This document shows, one piece after another, positions 11,087-19,662 of a stretch of DNA of 42,036 nucleotides. The stretch covers positions 1-42,036 of the forward strand of contig JACAEE010000058.1 in assembly GCA_013389015.1 (NCBI GenBank), in the 5' to 3' direction. Below the pieces are notes generated by a model. That model was given only the letters and a program-made list of their open reading frames with translations, had not been told where the DNA came from and searched no databases. Positions within the stretch are counted from its first letter, which is position 1; every line of letters begins with the position of its first letter. A program made the translations under genes and the position numbers. The DNA comes from Hydrogenophilaceae bacterium (GTDB lineage: Bacteria > Pseudomonadota > Alphaproteobacteria > Caulobacterales > Aquidulcibacteraceae).

Positions 11087-11119
11087 GGAGAGAATGAATC
11101 CGTTTGATCGCAACACGCT

Positions 11120-12100
11120 CTAGGGGCGGATCACGGGACGTGCAGGCGTTCCGCGCGGCGTTGGGGCATCCTCCACGCTGATCGCCGCCGAGCGTTCCAT
11201 CCGTTCGGGCGCAGTCGGCCACGCCTCCATCAGCACCGCGAACATGCTCGTCAGCACTGTCAGCCACGCCGTCATCTTCAGTTCGCGATCAGGATGGCGC
11301 GTCAGCACGAACCATGGCTCATGCGAGAACTCGAGCTTGATGTAATAGCTTCCCACTACGTTCGGCCGCTTCCGCGCCACGCCGCGATTGAGCCAGCGAT
11401 GCATCGCCCCGCCCTCGCGCGCCTTGCGCACCTTCTCCGCTTCTTCGGTGATCCATTCGCGCCGCGCTTCCTTGATCTCTTCAAGCACGTCGTTGTGCAC
11501 CGAGATCAGCAGCGCTTCGTCATCTTCGCGCCAGTTGTCCAAGATCTTGTACTGCGCCGCATACGCGATCGCGCGCTCCGGCGTCGCCGACACGCCGGGC
11601 GGCGCCTGATCGAAATCGACGGGCGGAAAGCACACATCTTCCGTGGCGACATCCGGGATTTCCTGGCCATAGATGGTGGTCGAGACGCGCGGCAGCTTCA
11701 CCGGGGAGACCGCAAGCCGGACGTCGCGCATCGCATAGACCTGCACGTCGCGGCGCTTTCCGCGCGCATCGGTGAAGGCGTAGTAGATTTTGCAGTCCGC
11801 CTGCACGCCGTCCATGTTCATCGGCATCAACAGGCGCGGCAACAGGATCGTGTTGCGCTCCAGGCGTTGCGCCGCATGCGGGCGAACTCCGAGGGGCCCC
11901 AACTCGCTGTTCTGCATATCGCCGCTATAGACAGAAGCGATGACCCGGATCGTCGCATAGACGATCACAGCGAGCCCCAGCGTGCGCACCCAGGGATTGG
12001 CGAGGAATGCGAACGCGCGCTCCAAGAGTCCTGGCCCGTGCGCAGCGACCCACGTTCTCGCGGCGTCCAGCTGCGCGCCTGCTTCCCCCAGCATCTCCAT
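11120..12100 (-). CDS. Unrecognised two-TM membrane protein, divergent from TIR gene
   Basis: I do not recognise this 326-residue family. The preferred start is the ATG at 12100, behind AGGGGGG; a TTG at 12124 would add 8 residues. An amphipathic N-terminal segment is followed by a hydrophobic segment at about 37-58 (WVRTLGLAVIVYATIRVIAS). A soluble domain of about 210 residues follows, containing DCKIYYAFTDARGKRRDVQ, then a charged helix (EEIKEARREW, EEAEKVRKARE) and YYIKLEF. A second hydrophobic segment (TAWLTVLTSMFAVLMEAW) lies near 274-295, with a proline-rich tail of about 30 residues. Topology of the middle domain cannot be decided from charge. It shares a 154-base divergent region with the TIR gene, which suggests a functional link that is only inference. 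Confidence 0.6.
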   Translation of the reverse strand: MEMLGEAGAQLDAARTWVAAHGPGLLERAFAFLANPWVRTLGLAVIVYATIRVIASVYSGDMQNSELGPLGVRPHAAQRLERNTILLPRLLMPMNMDGVQADCKIYYAFTDARGKRRDVQVYAMRDVRLAVSPVKLPRVSTTIYGQEIPDVATEDVCFPPVDFDQAPPGVSATPERAIAYAAQYKILDNWREDDEALLISVHNDVLEEIKEARREWITEEAEKVRKAREGGAMHRWLNRGVARKRPNVVGSYYIKLEFSHEPWFVLTRHPDRELKMTAWLTVLTSMFAVLMEAWPTAPERMERSAAISVEDAPTPRGTPARPVIRP

Positions 12101-12112
12101 GCCGCCCCCCCT

Positions 12113-12152
12113 GTGGACAATCAACTATTGCGCCTTCGTAACGTTTGTCCAC
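12113..12152. promoter_or_regulatory. Inverted repeat in shared divergent promoter region
   Basis: GTGGACAA (12113-12120) and TTGTCCAC (12145-12152) form a perfect 8-base inverted repeat, 32 bases centre to centre, about three helical turns. It lies between the membrane-protein gene and the TIR gene, nearer the former. It could be an operator serving both genes. The chance of such a repeat in 150 bases is not negligible, so this is tentative. Confidence 0.35.
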
Positions 12153-12254
12153 CGGGACGCCCGCCTTACCTGACCGCATTTTCATTCGCCTGCGGCCGCC
12201 CAAGGGGCTGAACGCAGAGGCGCTTTTCGCTAGACGCGGCCATGGAGGGACCCC

Positions 12255-13097
12255 ATGGCCGAAAAGCCGCTGATTTTCGTCTCGCACGCCACCGTCGAGG
12301 CCGAGATGGCCGAGGCCGTGCGCGCCTATTTGGACGGCGTCACCGAAAAGCGGCTCGACTGGTTCGTCTCCTCCGACGGGGAGACCCTGGCGCTCGGTGA
12401 ACGCTGGCTCGACAAGATCGTCGATGCGCTGAAGCGCGCGCGCCTGCTGATCGTGCTGGCGAGCCCCCGTTCCCTTGAATCGCCCTGGATCCATTTCGAG
12501 GCCGGCGCCGCCTGGATTCGCGATTGCCCAGTCGTGCCGCTCTGCCATTCCGGCATGCGCAAGGACCTGCTCGATCGCCCGCTGCTTGATCTGCAGGGCG
12601 TCGATCTCCTGAGCGTGCACGATTGGAACATGCTCGTGCGCATGACGTGCGAGGCCGCCGGCATGGCCGTGCCGCCGGTGCGCTATGACGCGCTCTTCGC
12701 CGACATCAACCGCATCCAGGACGGCTACATGTTCTGGGACAATCTCAACCGCTTCACCGGCGAAGGCCTGCGCGGACAGGGCGCCGAGTTCGCGTACCTC
12801 GCAGAGAAGGGCGCGATCGGCGCAGAGGAGAACGTCGCGCGCGTCACTGTGGGCGAACCCAACGGCCTCGATCCCGATCTCGGCCTGCGAGTCCCGGCAA
12901 GCCGCGAGGCGATGGTCGAGGACATGATCGAGTTCTTCGCGGCTTACGACATCCTGCGCCTCGAGCGCATCGGGATGCTCACCTATGCGGGCCGTGATTT
13001 CGTTTCGCTGCGCGCGGCCAAGGGCGCGCAATTCGATGTGCTGCGCGATCCCGCGTGCGCCATAGCCGCGGAAATCGAGGCCGCCCAAAAGCGTTAG
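12255..13097 (+). CDS. TIR-domain protein
   Basis: This 280-residue cytoplasmic protein has an N-terminal TIR-like domain (residues 4-115 or so). It shows the first-strand motif LIFVSHAT, a central DWFVSSDGETLALGERW (BB-loop region), and SPWIHFEAGAAW, in which Glu82 matches the catalytic glutamate of NAD-cleaving bacterial TIR domains. VVPLCHSGM and DLQGVDLL follow, as in many bacterial TIR proteins. The C-terminal 150 residues are helical; VEDMIEFFAAYDILRLERIG and the following residues could form a small winged-helix-like module. The ATG at 12255 has GGAGGGA 4 bases upstream. Bacterial TIR proteins often act in anti-phage defence or NAD depletion. Here no ThsA or other known partner is seen, only the divergent membrane protein and a flavoprotein 54 bases downstream. 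Confidence 0.82.
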   Translation: MAEKPLIFVSHATVEAEMAEAVRAYLDGVTEKRLDWFVSSDGETLALGERWLDKIVDALKRARLLIVLASPRSLESPWIHFEAGAAWIRDCPVVPLCHSGMRKDLLDRPLLDLQGVDLLSVHDWNMLVRMTCEAAGMAVPPVRYDALFADINRIQDGYMFWDNLNRFTGEGLRGQGAEFAYLAEKGAIGAEENVARVTVGEPNGLDPDLGLRVPASREAMVEDMIEFFAAYDILRLERIGMLTYAGRDFVSLRAAKGAQFDVLRDPACAIAAEIEAAQKR

Positions 13098-13151
13098 GCC
13101 GCGGCGATTTCGCCCGTTTGCAGCCGTCTGGGACGCGGGCGATCATCGCGC

Positions 13152-14342
13152 GTGCGCACACCGATCGACATCGCGGTCGCCGGCGCGGGAATCGCCGGCC
13201 TCGCGGCGGCGGCGTTCCTGGCGCGCGCCGGGCATCGCGTCACGGTGTTCGATCGCCTCGCTGCGCCGGCGCCTGTGGGATCGGGCCTCATCATCCAGCC
13301 GGTCGGCATGGCCGCGCTCGGCGCGCTCGACGCAGCCGACGCCGTTCTGCGCCGCAGTTCGCCGATCGCGCGTCTTTTCGGCCGGGTCGGCCCGAGCGGC
13401 CGCATCGTGCTCGACGTGCGCTATGGCGCACTGAACAGAGACGTCACGGGCCTCGGCGTCCACCGCGCGGACCTGTTTGACGCGCTTCACGGCGCCGCTA
13501 TCGCCGCCGGGGCCGTGATCGTCAGCGGGCGGACGGTCTGCGGCGCGAAGCGCCTCGGCGTCTATCGCATGCTTGAATTCGAGGGGCATGGCGAAGCCGG
13601 TCCGTTCGATCTTGTGGTCGATGCGCTCGGCGCGCGCTCGCCGCTTTCCAAGCCCGGCCGCACGCTTCCCTATGGGGCGCTCTGGGCGAATGTCGAACAT
13701 CGCGAGGGCTTCGCTGAAGATGCGCTCGAACAGCGCTACGAAGCCGCGCGCCGCATGGTCGGCGTCATGCCGATCGGGCGGGCGCGCCCCGATGGGCCGC
13801 TGCGGCTGGCGTTCTTTTGGAGCCTCCGCGAGGACGCCTACGCCCGCTGGCGCGCCGCGCCGCTGGAGGTCTGGCGCGAGGAAGTGCTCCGCCTCTGGCC
13901 GGACACGGCGCCGTTGCTCGATCAGATTGCGACGCATGATGAACTCACCTTCGCCCGCTACGCTCACCGCACGGCGCCGGCAGCGACTGAACCGAGCCTC
14001 GCCCATGTCGGCGACGCCTGGCATTGCACCAGCCCGCAACTCGGACAGGGCGCGAACTTCGCGCTGCTCGATGCGCTCGCGCTCGCCCGCGCGCTCGAAC
14101 GGAGCGCGACGCTCGACCGCGCATTGCACGACTACGCCCGGCGGCGCGGTTTCCACGTACGGCTCTATCAGGCGGCGAGCTTCCTGTTCACGCCGGCTTA
14201 TCAGAGCGACAGAGCAGTTCTCCCCTTCATCAGGGATCGGATCGCCGGGCCCTTGTCGCGCCTTTGGCCCGGCCCGCCCGCGCTCGCGGCGCTCGTGGCC
14301 GGCATGTGGGGCGCGCCTGTGCACGCCATTGCGCGCAAATAA
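13152..14342 (+). CDS. FAD-dependent monooxygenase (PHBH-type)
   Basis: This 396-residue class A flavoprotein monooxygenase starts with the FAD-binding GAGIAG motif (residues 11-16). It later has the second FAD motif as GDAWHCTSPQLGQGANFALL near 296-315, a variant of the usual GDAAH-P-GQG-N pattern in which Ala-Trp-His replaces Ala-Ala-His. The substrate is unknown; relatives hydroxylate aromatic rings, salicylate or urate-like compounds. The GTG at 13152 is the only start giving a complete Rossmann N-terminus. It may be co-transcribed with the TIR gene (54-base gap). The two-component kinase gene is convergent, 14 bases beyond its end. Confidence 0.78.
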   Translation: MRTPIDIAVAGAGIAGLAAAAFLARAGHRVTVFDRLAAPAPVGSGLIIQPVGMAALGALDAADAVLRRSSPIARLFGRVGPSGRIVLDVRYGALNRDVTGLGVHRADLFDALHGAAIAAGAVIVSGRTVCGAKRLGVYRMLEFEGHGEAGPFDLVVDALGARSPLSKPGRTLPYGALWANVEHREGFAEDALEQRYEAARRMVGVMPIGRARPDGPLRLAFFWSLREDAYARWRAAPLEVWREEVLRLWPDTAPLLDQIATHDELTFARYAHRTAPAATEPSLAHVGDAWHCTSPQLGQGANFALLDALALARALERSATLDRALHDYARRRGFHVRLYQAASFLFTPAYQSDRAVLPFIRDRIAGPLSRLWPGPPALAALVAGMWGAPVHAIARK

Positions 14343-14356
14343 GGCAGCGGACCGGA

Positions 14357-15808
14357 TCAGCCTCCGCTCAACGCAGGCAGGTGGATGCGGACGGCGAGAC
14401 CGCGCGGGGTGCGATTTTCGATCGTGAGGCGCCCGCCATGGCCCTCCGCGATCGCCTGCGCGATGGCGAGCCCAAGGCCCGTCCCGCCGCCGCGCGCGGC
14501 GTCGGCGCGGAAGAAGGGCTGCGTCAGCCGCTCGCGCAGCGCTTCGGGCACGCCGGGCCCTTCATCCAGGGCTTCGATCACGGCGCCGCCAGGTTCGCTG
14601 CGCACTCGCAGGATGCCCCCGCCGCCGTGCCTTGCGGCGTTCTCGGCGAGATTGCGCATCGCGCGCGCGATCTCGTTCGGCCGACAGCTGGCGATCACGG
14701 GCTGGGCCGCGTCCGCGTCCACCTTGAGTCCAAGCTCCCGCAATTCGGCCGCGAGCGTGCGCGCCATGTCGGCGATGTCGATACTCTGAGGCGTCTCGTC
14801 GCTCGCGCCGGCGCGCGCGAGCGACAGCGCCTGCTCGGCTAGCGCCTCCATTTCCGCGAGCGGCGCAAGCAGGCGCTCGCGCGCGGCGGAATCGTCGATC
14901 AGTTCCGCACGCAGACGCAGCGCCGTCATCGGCGTGCGCAGATCATGCGAGAGCGCCCACAGCATCTGCCGTTGGCGCGCGAGCTGGCGGCGGAGGCGCT
15001 CGGCCATGGCGTTGAACGCGCTCGAGGCGCGCCTCACGTCGTCGGGCCCGCGCACGGGCGTCAAGACCTCGCGCTCGCCGCGCCCGAGCCGGTCGGCGGC
15101 GCTGGCGAGATCGGCCAGCGGGCGTCCGATCTGGCGGGCGATGAAGAACGCGCCGATGCTCATAGCCAGGATTGATCCGAATGCGGTGTAGATCACATAT
15201 CGCGGCAGGGGGCGTCCGGCGCCGATGCGGGTTTGCACATTGAGCCAGGCGGCGGGCCCCATCTGCACCGCGACTTGCAGGAGGTTCTCCTTCTGTTGGG
15301 GTGGGCGCGGCGCATAGCGAGGCTCGGCGCGATCGTAAGGGGGCGGCGGAGATTCCAGCGCGCGGCCCTCGCCATGCGGAACGCCTTGCTTCAAAAACGC
15401 GCGCCGCAGCGCGCGCTCGCGCTGGATCCAGGCTTCGCGTTCGGACGGCGAGAGCGGACGCAGCCGCGCGCGCACAGGCGCGCCGTCGAGTTGGGTCGAG
15501 ACGGCCCGCGCCACGCGACCGGCGATCCCGCCCATGGCGCCGCTGTCCACGATCGGCGTCGCGGCGACGGTGAATTCGAGATTGGGACCGCGGGCGACGT
15601 CAAGCGCCCCGGATCGCGGCCGGGCGTCTGTCCGCACCTGGCGGGCGAGATCGGCGATGCGTTCGGCGGTGGAGGTCTCCACGATCCGGCGCATGGCGGC
15701 GCTGCGCTCCTGCACCAAAAGCACGAACGCCAGCGTATGCGAAAGCCCGATCGCGGCGATGGTGACCAGGATGAGGCGTCCCGAGAGCGTGCGCAGCGGG
15801 TTCCACAT
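14357..15808 (-). CDS. Sensor histidine kinase (EnvZ/OmpR-type)
   Basis: This 483-residue inner-membrane kinase has TM1 at about 10-32 and a periplasmic domain of about 170 residues rich in Arg and Pro. TM2 lies at about 204-224, and a HAMP linker follows from GRPLADLASAADRL. The HisKA phosphoacceptor His288 sits in WALSHDLRTPMTALR. The HATPase_c domain has an N box (AMRNLAENAARHGGG), DEGPGVPE and GGGTGLGLAIAQ. All catalytic residues are intact. It lies 8 bases downstream of its response regulator, so the two form one transcript. The signal is unknown; a neighbouring EF-hand lipoprotein suggests a possible calcium or envelope link. Confidence 0.93.
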   Translation of the reverse strand: MWNPLRTLSGRLILVTIAAIGLSHTLAFVLLVQERSAAMRRIVETSTAERIADLARQVRTDARPRSGALDVARGPNLEFTVAATPIVDSGAMGGIAGRVARAVSTQLDGAPVRARLRPLSPSEREAWIQRERALRRAFLKQGVPHGEGRALESPPPPYDRAEPRYAPRPPQQKENLLQVAVQMGPAAWLNVQTRIGAGRPLPRYVIYTAFGSILAMSIGAFFIARQIGRPLADLASAADRLGRGEREVLTPVRGPDDVRRASSAFNAMAERLRRQLARQRQMLWALSHDLRTPMTALRLRAELIDDSAARERLLAPLAEMEALAEQALSLARAGASDETPQSIDIADMARTLAAELRELGLKVDADAAQPVIASCRPNEIARAMRNLAENAARHGGGGILRVRSEPGGAVIEALDEGPGVPEALRERLTQPFFRADAARGGGTGLGLAIAQAIAEGHGGRLTIENRTPRGLAVRIHLPALSGG

Positions 15809-15816
15809 CGCGCGCT

Positions 15817-16548
15817 TCAGGTTTTCGTGACCGGGGCGGCGAACACATAGCCCGCGCCCCAGACGGTCTTGATCAGTTTGGGATCCTGCGGATCGGCCTC
15901 GATCTTCCGCCGCAAGCGGCTGACTTGCGTATCCACGGCGCGGTCGAACACGTCGGCGCCGCGATCGAAGGCGAGGTCGAGCAATTGATCACGCGAGAGC
16001 ACCGCGCGCGGGCGCTGCAGGAAGGTGAGCAGCAGCCTGAACTCCCCGGTGCTTAATTCGTGGCTCATGCCGTTTTCATCGACAAGGTCGCGCTCCGGCA
16101 CGCGCAGCGTCCACCGGTCGAACTTGAGCGCGTCTCCGCCCGTTCCATCGCCAGCCTTCGGCGCTGCACGCAGCCGCCGTAGCACCGCATCGATCCGCGC
16201 CAGCAACTCGCGCGGGCTGAACGGCTTCAACACATAATCGTCCGCGCCAAGCTCAAGACCGATGATGCGGTCCACCTCTTCCCCACGCGCTGTGAGCAGG
16301 ATGATCGGCGTGCCGGTGGTTTCGCGGATGTGGCGGCAGAGGCTCAATCCATCTTCGCCCGGCATCATGATGTCGAGCGTGACAAGGTCGATCTTCTCCT
16401 CGCGCAGGATACGCCGCGCCGCTTCCGCATTCTCGGCCGCGGTCGCGCGGCGTCCGTTCTTCTCCAGGAACTGGACCAGCGAATCGCGGATGTCGCGGTG
16501 ATCGTCGACGACGAGAATATGCGGCGTTTCGGCGGCCATGGCGCGCAT
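15817..16548 (-). CDS. OmpR/PhoB-family response regulator
   Basis: This 243-residue regulator has a receiver domain with the acidic pair in VVDDHRD, phosphoacceptor Asp59 (LVTLDIMMPGEDG), the conserved Thr/Ser in ILLTARG, and Lys in DYVLKPF. It also has a C-terminal winged-helix DNA-binding domain containing LSTGEFRLLLTFLQRP, SRDQLLDL and VSRLRRKIE. Start ATG at 16548; an ATG 9 bases later (MAAETPH) is also possible. It is divergent from the EF-hand lipoprotein gene across 127 bases that carry a direct repeat suitable for an OmpR-type dimer. Confidence 0.94.
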   Translation of the reverse strand: MRAMAAETPHILVVDDHRDIRDSLVQFLEKNGRRATAAENAEAARRILREEKIDLVTLDIMMPGEDGLSLCRHIRETTGTPIILLTARGEEVDRIIGLELGADDYVLKPFSPRELLARIDAVLRRLRAAPKAGDGTGGDALKFDRWTLRVPERDLVDENGMSHELSTGEFRLLLTFLQRPRAVLSRDQLLDLAFDRGADVFDRAVDTQVSRLRRKIEADPQDPKLIKTVWGAGYVFAAPVTKT

Positions 16549-16601
16549 TAGATGCGCATTCGCGCGCCAAAGCCAATGGTGAACCGCGCGGCGACATACT
16601 C

Positions 16602-16630
16602 TGACACATTCTCATGCAGGCGTGACAAAT
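16602..16630. promoter_or_regulatory. Direct repeat, candidate response-regulator site
   Basis: TGACACAT (16602-16609) is repeated as TGACAAAT (16623-16630), 21 bases start to start, two helical turns apart. The site lies 46 bases before the EF-hand lipoprotein ATG and about 55 bases from the response-regulator start. OmpR/PhoB-type regulators usually bind tandem direct repeats, though more often spaced 10-11 bases. It is a candidate autoregulatory and lipoprotein operator, seen by eye only. Confidence 0.35.
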
Positions 16631-16675
16631 CCCTGGCGCCGCGCGCCGCCATCTCCGCCTTCGCGAGGTGGCGTC

Positions 16676-17191
16676 ATGAACTGGAGATCGACGGCGGCTG
16701 TTTTTTTCGCCCCGCTGGTTTTGGCGAGCGCTTGTGCGGGGCGTCCTCATGGGCCGCCGCGCGGCGTGAACGATGGCGAGCGCGCCGCCGCCGCGCCCAG
16801 CGCGCTGCTCATCATCGGCTTCGACGCCGACGCCGATCTGGCGGTCACCGCCGCGGAGGTCGATGCGGGCGGGCGTCGCGAGTTCGCCCGCGCCGACCGC
16901 GACGCCGACGGCGTGGTGTCGCCGTTCGAGTATAACGCCTGGGCTGAGGCGGCGCTCGGCGGCTTGCACGCCCCGCGCCGGCTGGCGTTCGACTCCAATG
17001 TCGACAATTCCATCACGGCGGCCGAGTTCGCCGCCGCGCTCCAGGCGCTGATGCGAAGCTTGGACGCGAACGGCGACGGCCGCATCGTCCGCGCCGAGTT
17101 GGTCCGCGAGCGACCCCAGGCGATGGCGGCGCAGCAAGGCGCCCCGCCGCCGCCCACCGGCGGAGGCGCGCGCCGGCGTCCCCCTACGTAA
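16676..17191 (+). CDS. EF-hand calcium-binding lipoprotein
   Basis: This 171-residue protein has an N-terminal hydrophobic signal ending in LVLASAC, so Cys20 is a plausible lipidation site (ASAC lipobox). Four 12-residue EF-hand loops with acidic or polar residues at positions 1, 3, 5 and 12 are visible: 50-61 (DADADL...E), 74-85 (DRDADG...E), 106-117 (DSNVDN...E) and 130-141 (DANGDG...E). The tail is rich in Pro, Gly and Arg. The ATG at 16676 follows GAGGTGG; an upstream in-frame ATG at 16622 would bury the signal peptide. It probably binds calcium in the periplasm or outer membrane. The position opposite a two-component system suggests it is a target or sensor partner. Confidence 0.85.
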   Translation: MNWRSTAAVFFAPLVLASACAGRPHGPPRGVNDGERAAAAPSALLIIGFDADADLAVTAAEVDAGGRREFARADRDADGVVSPFEYNAWAEAALGGLHAPRRLAFDSNVDNSITAAEFAAALQALMRSLDANGDGRIVRAELVRERPQAMAAQQGAPPPPTGGGARRRPPT

Positions 17192-17264
17192 CGCCCGGTC
17201 GCGATATTGACGCCTCCGCGCCGCGCGCCCACGCTGGGCGCAAAACAAGCCGCAGGGAGGCGAC

Positions 17265-18998
17265 ATGGACCGCGCCTACGACATCGTGATCCGCAACGGC
17301 CTCGTCTTCGACGGCGACGGCGGCGCGGGGCTCGAGGCCGACGTCGCGATCGCGGACGGGCGCATCGCCGCCATCGGCAGGATCGCCGGCTGCGGGCGCG
17401 AGGAAATCGACGCGAAGGGCAAGATCGTCACCCCCGGTTTCGTCGACATCCACACCCATTATGACGGCCAGGCGACCTGGGACGCGCGCATGCAGCCGTC
17501 CTCCTGGCATGGCGTGACGACTGTGGTGATGGGCAATTGCGGAGTCGGTTTCGCGCCCTGCAAGCGTGAAGATCATGACCGGCTCATCAAATTGATGGAG
17601 GGCGTGGAGGACATCCCGTTTCCCGTCCTCGCCGAAGGCCTGCCCTGGAATTGGGAGAGCTTTCCCGACTATCTTGATGCGCTGGCCGAGCGCCGCTTCG
17701 ACGCCGACATCGGCGCGCAGCTCCCGCACGCGGCGCTGCGCGTGTTTGTGATGGGCGAAAGAGGCGCCGAACGCGAGCCGGCGACGGCCGACGACATCGC
17801 CGCCATGCGCGCGCTTGCGCGGGAAGCGATGCACGCGGGCGCGCTCGGCTTTTCCACCTCGCGCACGCTCAATCACCGCACCTCCGAGGGCAAGCCCACG
17901 CCGACGCTCACCGCCGCCGAGGATGAGCTCAGCGGCATCGCCATGGGCCTCGCCGACGCGCAATGCGGCGTGCTCCAGGTGGTGTCGGACTTCGCCGATC
18001 TCGAAGCCGAGTTCGCGATGCTGCGCCGCCTCGTGGAGAAGAGCGGCCGGCCGCTGTCGTTCTCGCTGCTGCAGAACCCGCTCGATCCCGCCGCCTGGCG
18101 CCGCCAGCTTGAGCTTCTGGAAGAGGCCAATCGCGCGGGGCTGCCGATGAAGGCGCAGGTCTGCGGCCGCCCCGTCGGCCTCCTCTTCGGCTTCGAACTG
18201 ACGATGAACCCGTTCTCGCTCCACCCGACATGGCGGGCGCTGGCGAACCGTCCGTTCAAGGAGCGAATAGAGGCGCTGCGCGATCCCGCCGTGCGCGCGC
18301 GTCTGCTCGCGGAGGCGCCCGACGAATCCGGGTGGGCGCGCCGGGTCAACGCCTGGGATCGCCTTATCCTGATGGGCGAGACGCCGGACTATGAGCCGGT
18401 TCGCGAGCAAAGCGTCGCCGCCGAAGCCGCACGGCGCGGCGCGACCCCGGAGGAGGTCGCGCTCGACCACATGCTCGCGAACGGCGGGCGCGGCATGCTC
18501 TATCTGCCGTTCCTCAACTACGCCGAAGGCTCGCTCGATCCGGCCTACGCGATGCTGCTGCACGCCCACACCGTGCCCGGCCTTTCCGATGGCGGCGCCC
18601 ATGTCGGCATGATCTGCGACGGCTCGTTTCCCACCTCCAACCTCACGCTGATGACCCGCGATCGCCATCGCGGCCCGCGCGTTGATCTCGCGCACATGAT
18701 CCGCATGCAGACGCGCGACACCGCCGAACTGCTCGGCCTTTATGATCGCGGCCGCATCGCCATCGGCTTTCGCGCCGATCTCAACGTGATCGACTACGAC
18801 AGGCTCCATCTGCATGCGCCGCAGGTCGCCTACGATCTTCCCGCCGACGGACGCCGCCTCATCCAACGCGCAGACGGCTACACGGCCACGATCCTGGCCG
18901 GCGAGATCACCTATCGCGACGGAGAGTCCACCGGCGCACTGCCCGGGCGTCTCATCCGCGGCGCGCGACCTGCGCCGGTCGCAATCGCTGCGGAATAG
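17265..18998 (+). CDS. Amidohydrolase, N-acyl-D-amino-acid deacylase-like
   Basis: This 577-residue metal-dependent hydrolase of the D-aminoacylase/dihydroorotase group starts with [14 protein letters not shown]. It has the HxH metal motif [11 protein letters not shown] (His63, His65), a GNCGVG loop whose Cys92 corresponds to the zinc-ligand cysteine of D-aminoacylase, and a late SDGGAHVG aspartate. Total length is slightly above the usual 480-560. GGGAGG-type ribosome site and ATG at 17265. Such proteins deacylate N-acyl-D-amino acids, but many paralogues in aromatic-degrading bacteria have unknown substrates. It precedes the MarR/TonB-receptor operon in the same orientation, separated by 169 bases with an AT-rich promoter-like region. 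Confidence 0.8.
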   Translation: MDRAYDIVIRNGLVFDGDGGAGLEADVAIADGRIAAIGRIAGCGREEIDAKGKIVTPGFVDIHTHYDGQATWDARMQPSSWHGVTTVVMGNCGVGFAPCKREDHDRLIKLMEGVEDIPFPVLAEGLPWNWESFPDYLDALAERRFDADIGAQLPHAALRVFVMGERGAEREPATADDIAAMRALAREAMHAGALGFSTSRTLNHRTSEGKPTPTLTAAEDELSGIAMGLADAQCGVLQVVSDFADLEAEFAMLRRLVEKSGRPLSFSLLQNPLDPAAWRRQLELLEEANRAGLPMKAQVCGRPVGLLFGFELTMNPFSLHPTWRALANRPFKERIEALRDPAVRARLLAEAPDESGWARRVNAWDRLILMGETPDYEPVREQSVAAEAARRGATPEEVALDHMLANGGRGMLYLPFLNYAEGSLDPAYAMLLHAHTVPGLSDGGAHVGMICDGSFPTSNLTLMTRDRHRGPRVDLAHMIRMQTRDTAELLGLYDRGRIAIGFRADLNVIDYDRLHLHAPQVAYDLPADGRRLIQRADGYTATILAGEITYRDGESTGALPGRLIRGARPAPVAIAAE

Positions 18999-19167
18999 AT
19001 TTCACGCGGCGGCAGCGCGTTCTCATCCTGTCGCTCTGGCGTAATCGCGATTCTATATAGCTTTTTCGTTTACAGCGCGGCGCGCATGGGTTAGCATCTA
19101 CAAAAATGTAAGGGGGGATAACATTCGCCGGCCAGCAGACACCGAGCCAAACCGCAATATTCGCCAG

Positions 19168-19662
19168 ATGCCGCCGCCGATCGCGCTGGCGGAATCGCCG
19201 GAGCGCATCGGGTTGCGCATCGTGATGGTTTATCTGGCGCTTTATGCGGATTTGACGCGGCGGCTGAGCGCGCTTGGGCTGACGTCGCCGAGCCGCTTGA
19301 CGGCGCTGCGCCACATCGCGGCGCGTCCAGGATGCAGTCAGAGCGAATTGGCGGAGCTGACCGGACTTTCGCGCGTCAGCGCGATGACCATGGTCGATCA
19401 ACTCGAACAAGCCCAGTTCGTCGAGCGTCGCGCTGGCGCGAACGCGCGCACCAATGCGCTCTACCTGACCGATCGCGGGCGCGCCGTCATCGAGAACGCG
19501 AACGAGCAGACAGCGATCAATGACGAATTGATCTTCGGCGTCCTCTCGCGCGAGGAGCGCCGATCCCTGCTCCGCACTTTGGAGAAGGTGATTCACCACG
19601 TGGAAGAGGCGCGCGCAGGCGCGAAACAAGCAGCAAAACTGCTCGAGGGAGGGAAGGTATGA
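19168..19662 (+). CDS. MarR-family transcriptional regulator
   Basis: This 164-residue winged-helix regulator contains the MarR core: SPSRLTALRHIAARPGC-like helix 2, then SELAELTGLSRVSAMTMVDQL (helix-turn-helix, about residues 65-86), the wing FVERRAGANARTNALYLTDRG, and a dimerisation C-terminus. MarR regulators such as FerC in Sphingobium SYK-6 control ferulate genes by sensing aryl-CoA. Its stop overlaps the TonB-receptor start as ATGA, so the two are coupled. There is no clear ribosome site at 19168. An AT-rich CTATATAG palindrome (19054-19061) and AATGT/ACATT arms (19105-19125) lie upstream and could be autoregulatory. Confidence 0.88.
   Translation: MPPPIALAESPERIGLRIVMVYLALYADLTRRLSALGLTSPSRLTALRHIAARPGCSQSELAELTGLSRVSAMTMVDQLEQAQFVERRAGANARTNALYLTDRGRAVIENANEQTAINDELIFGVLSREERRSLLRTLEKVIHHVEEARAGAKQAAKLLEGGKV

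Noticed and set aside
12112-12152. TGTGGACAA / TTGTCCACC resembling DnaA boxes
   Set aside because: Each has one or more mismatches to the 9-mer, only two copies are present, and there is no origin context (no dnaA, hemE, parAB or AT-rich unwinding region).
17184-18866. 560-codon antisense frame over the D-aminoacylase-like gene
   Set aside because: Same pattern of GC-driven openness; no recognisable domain.
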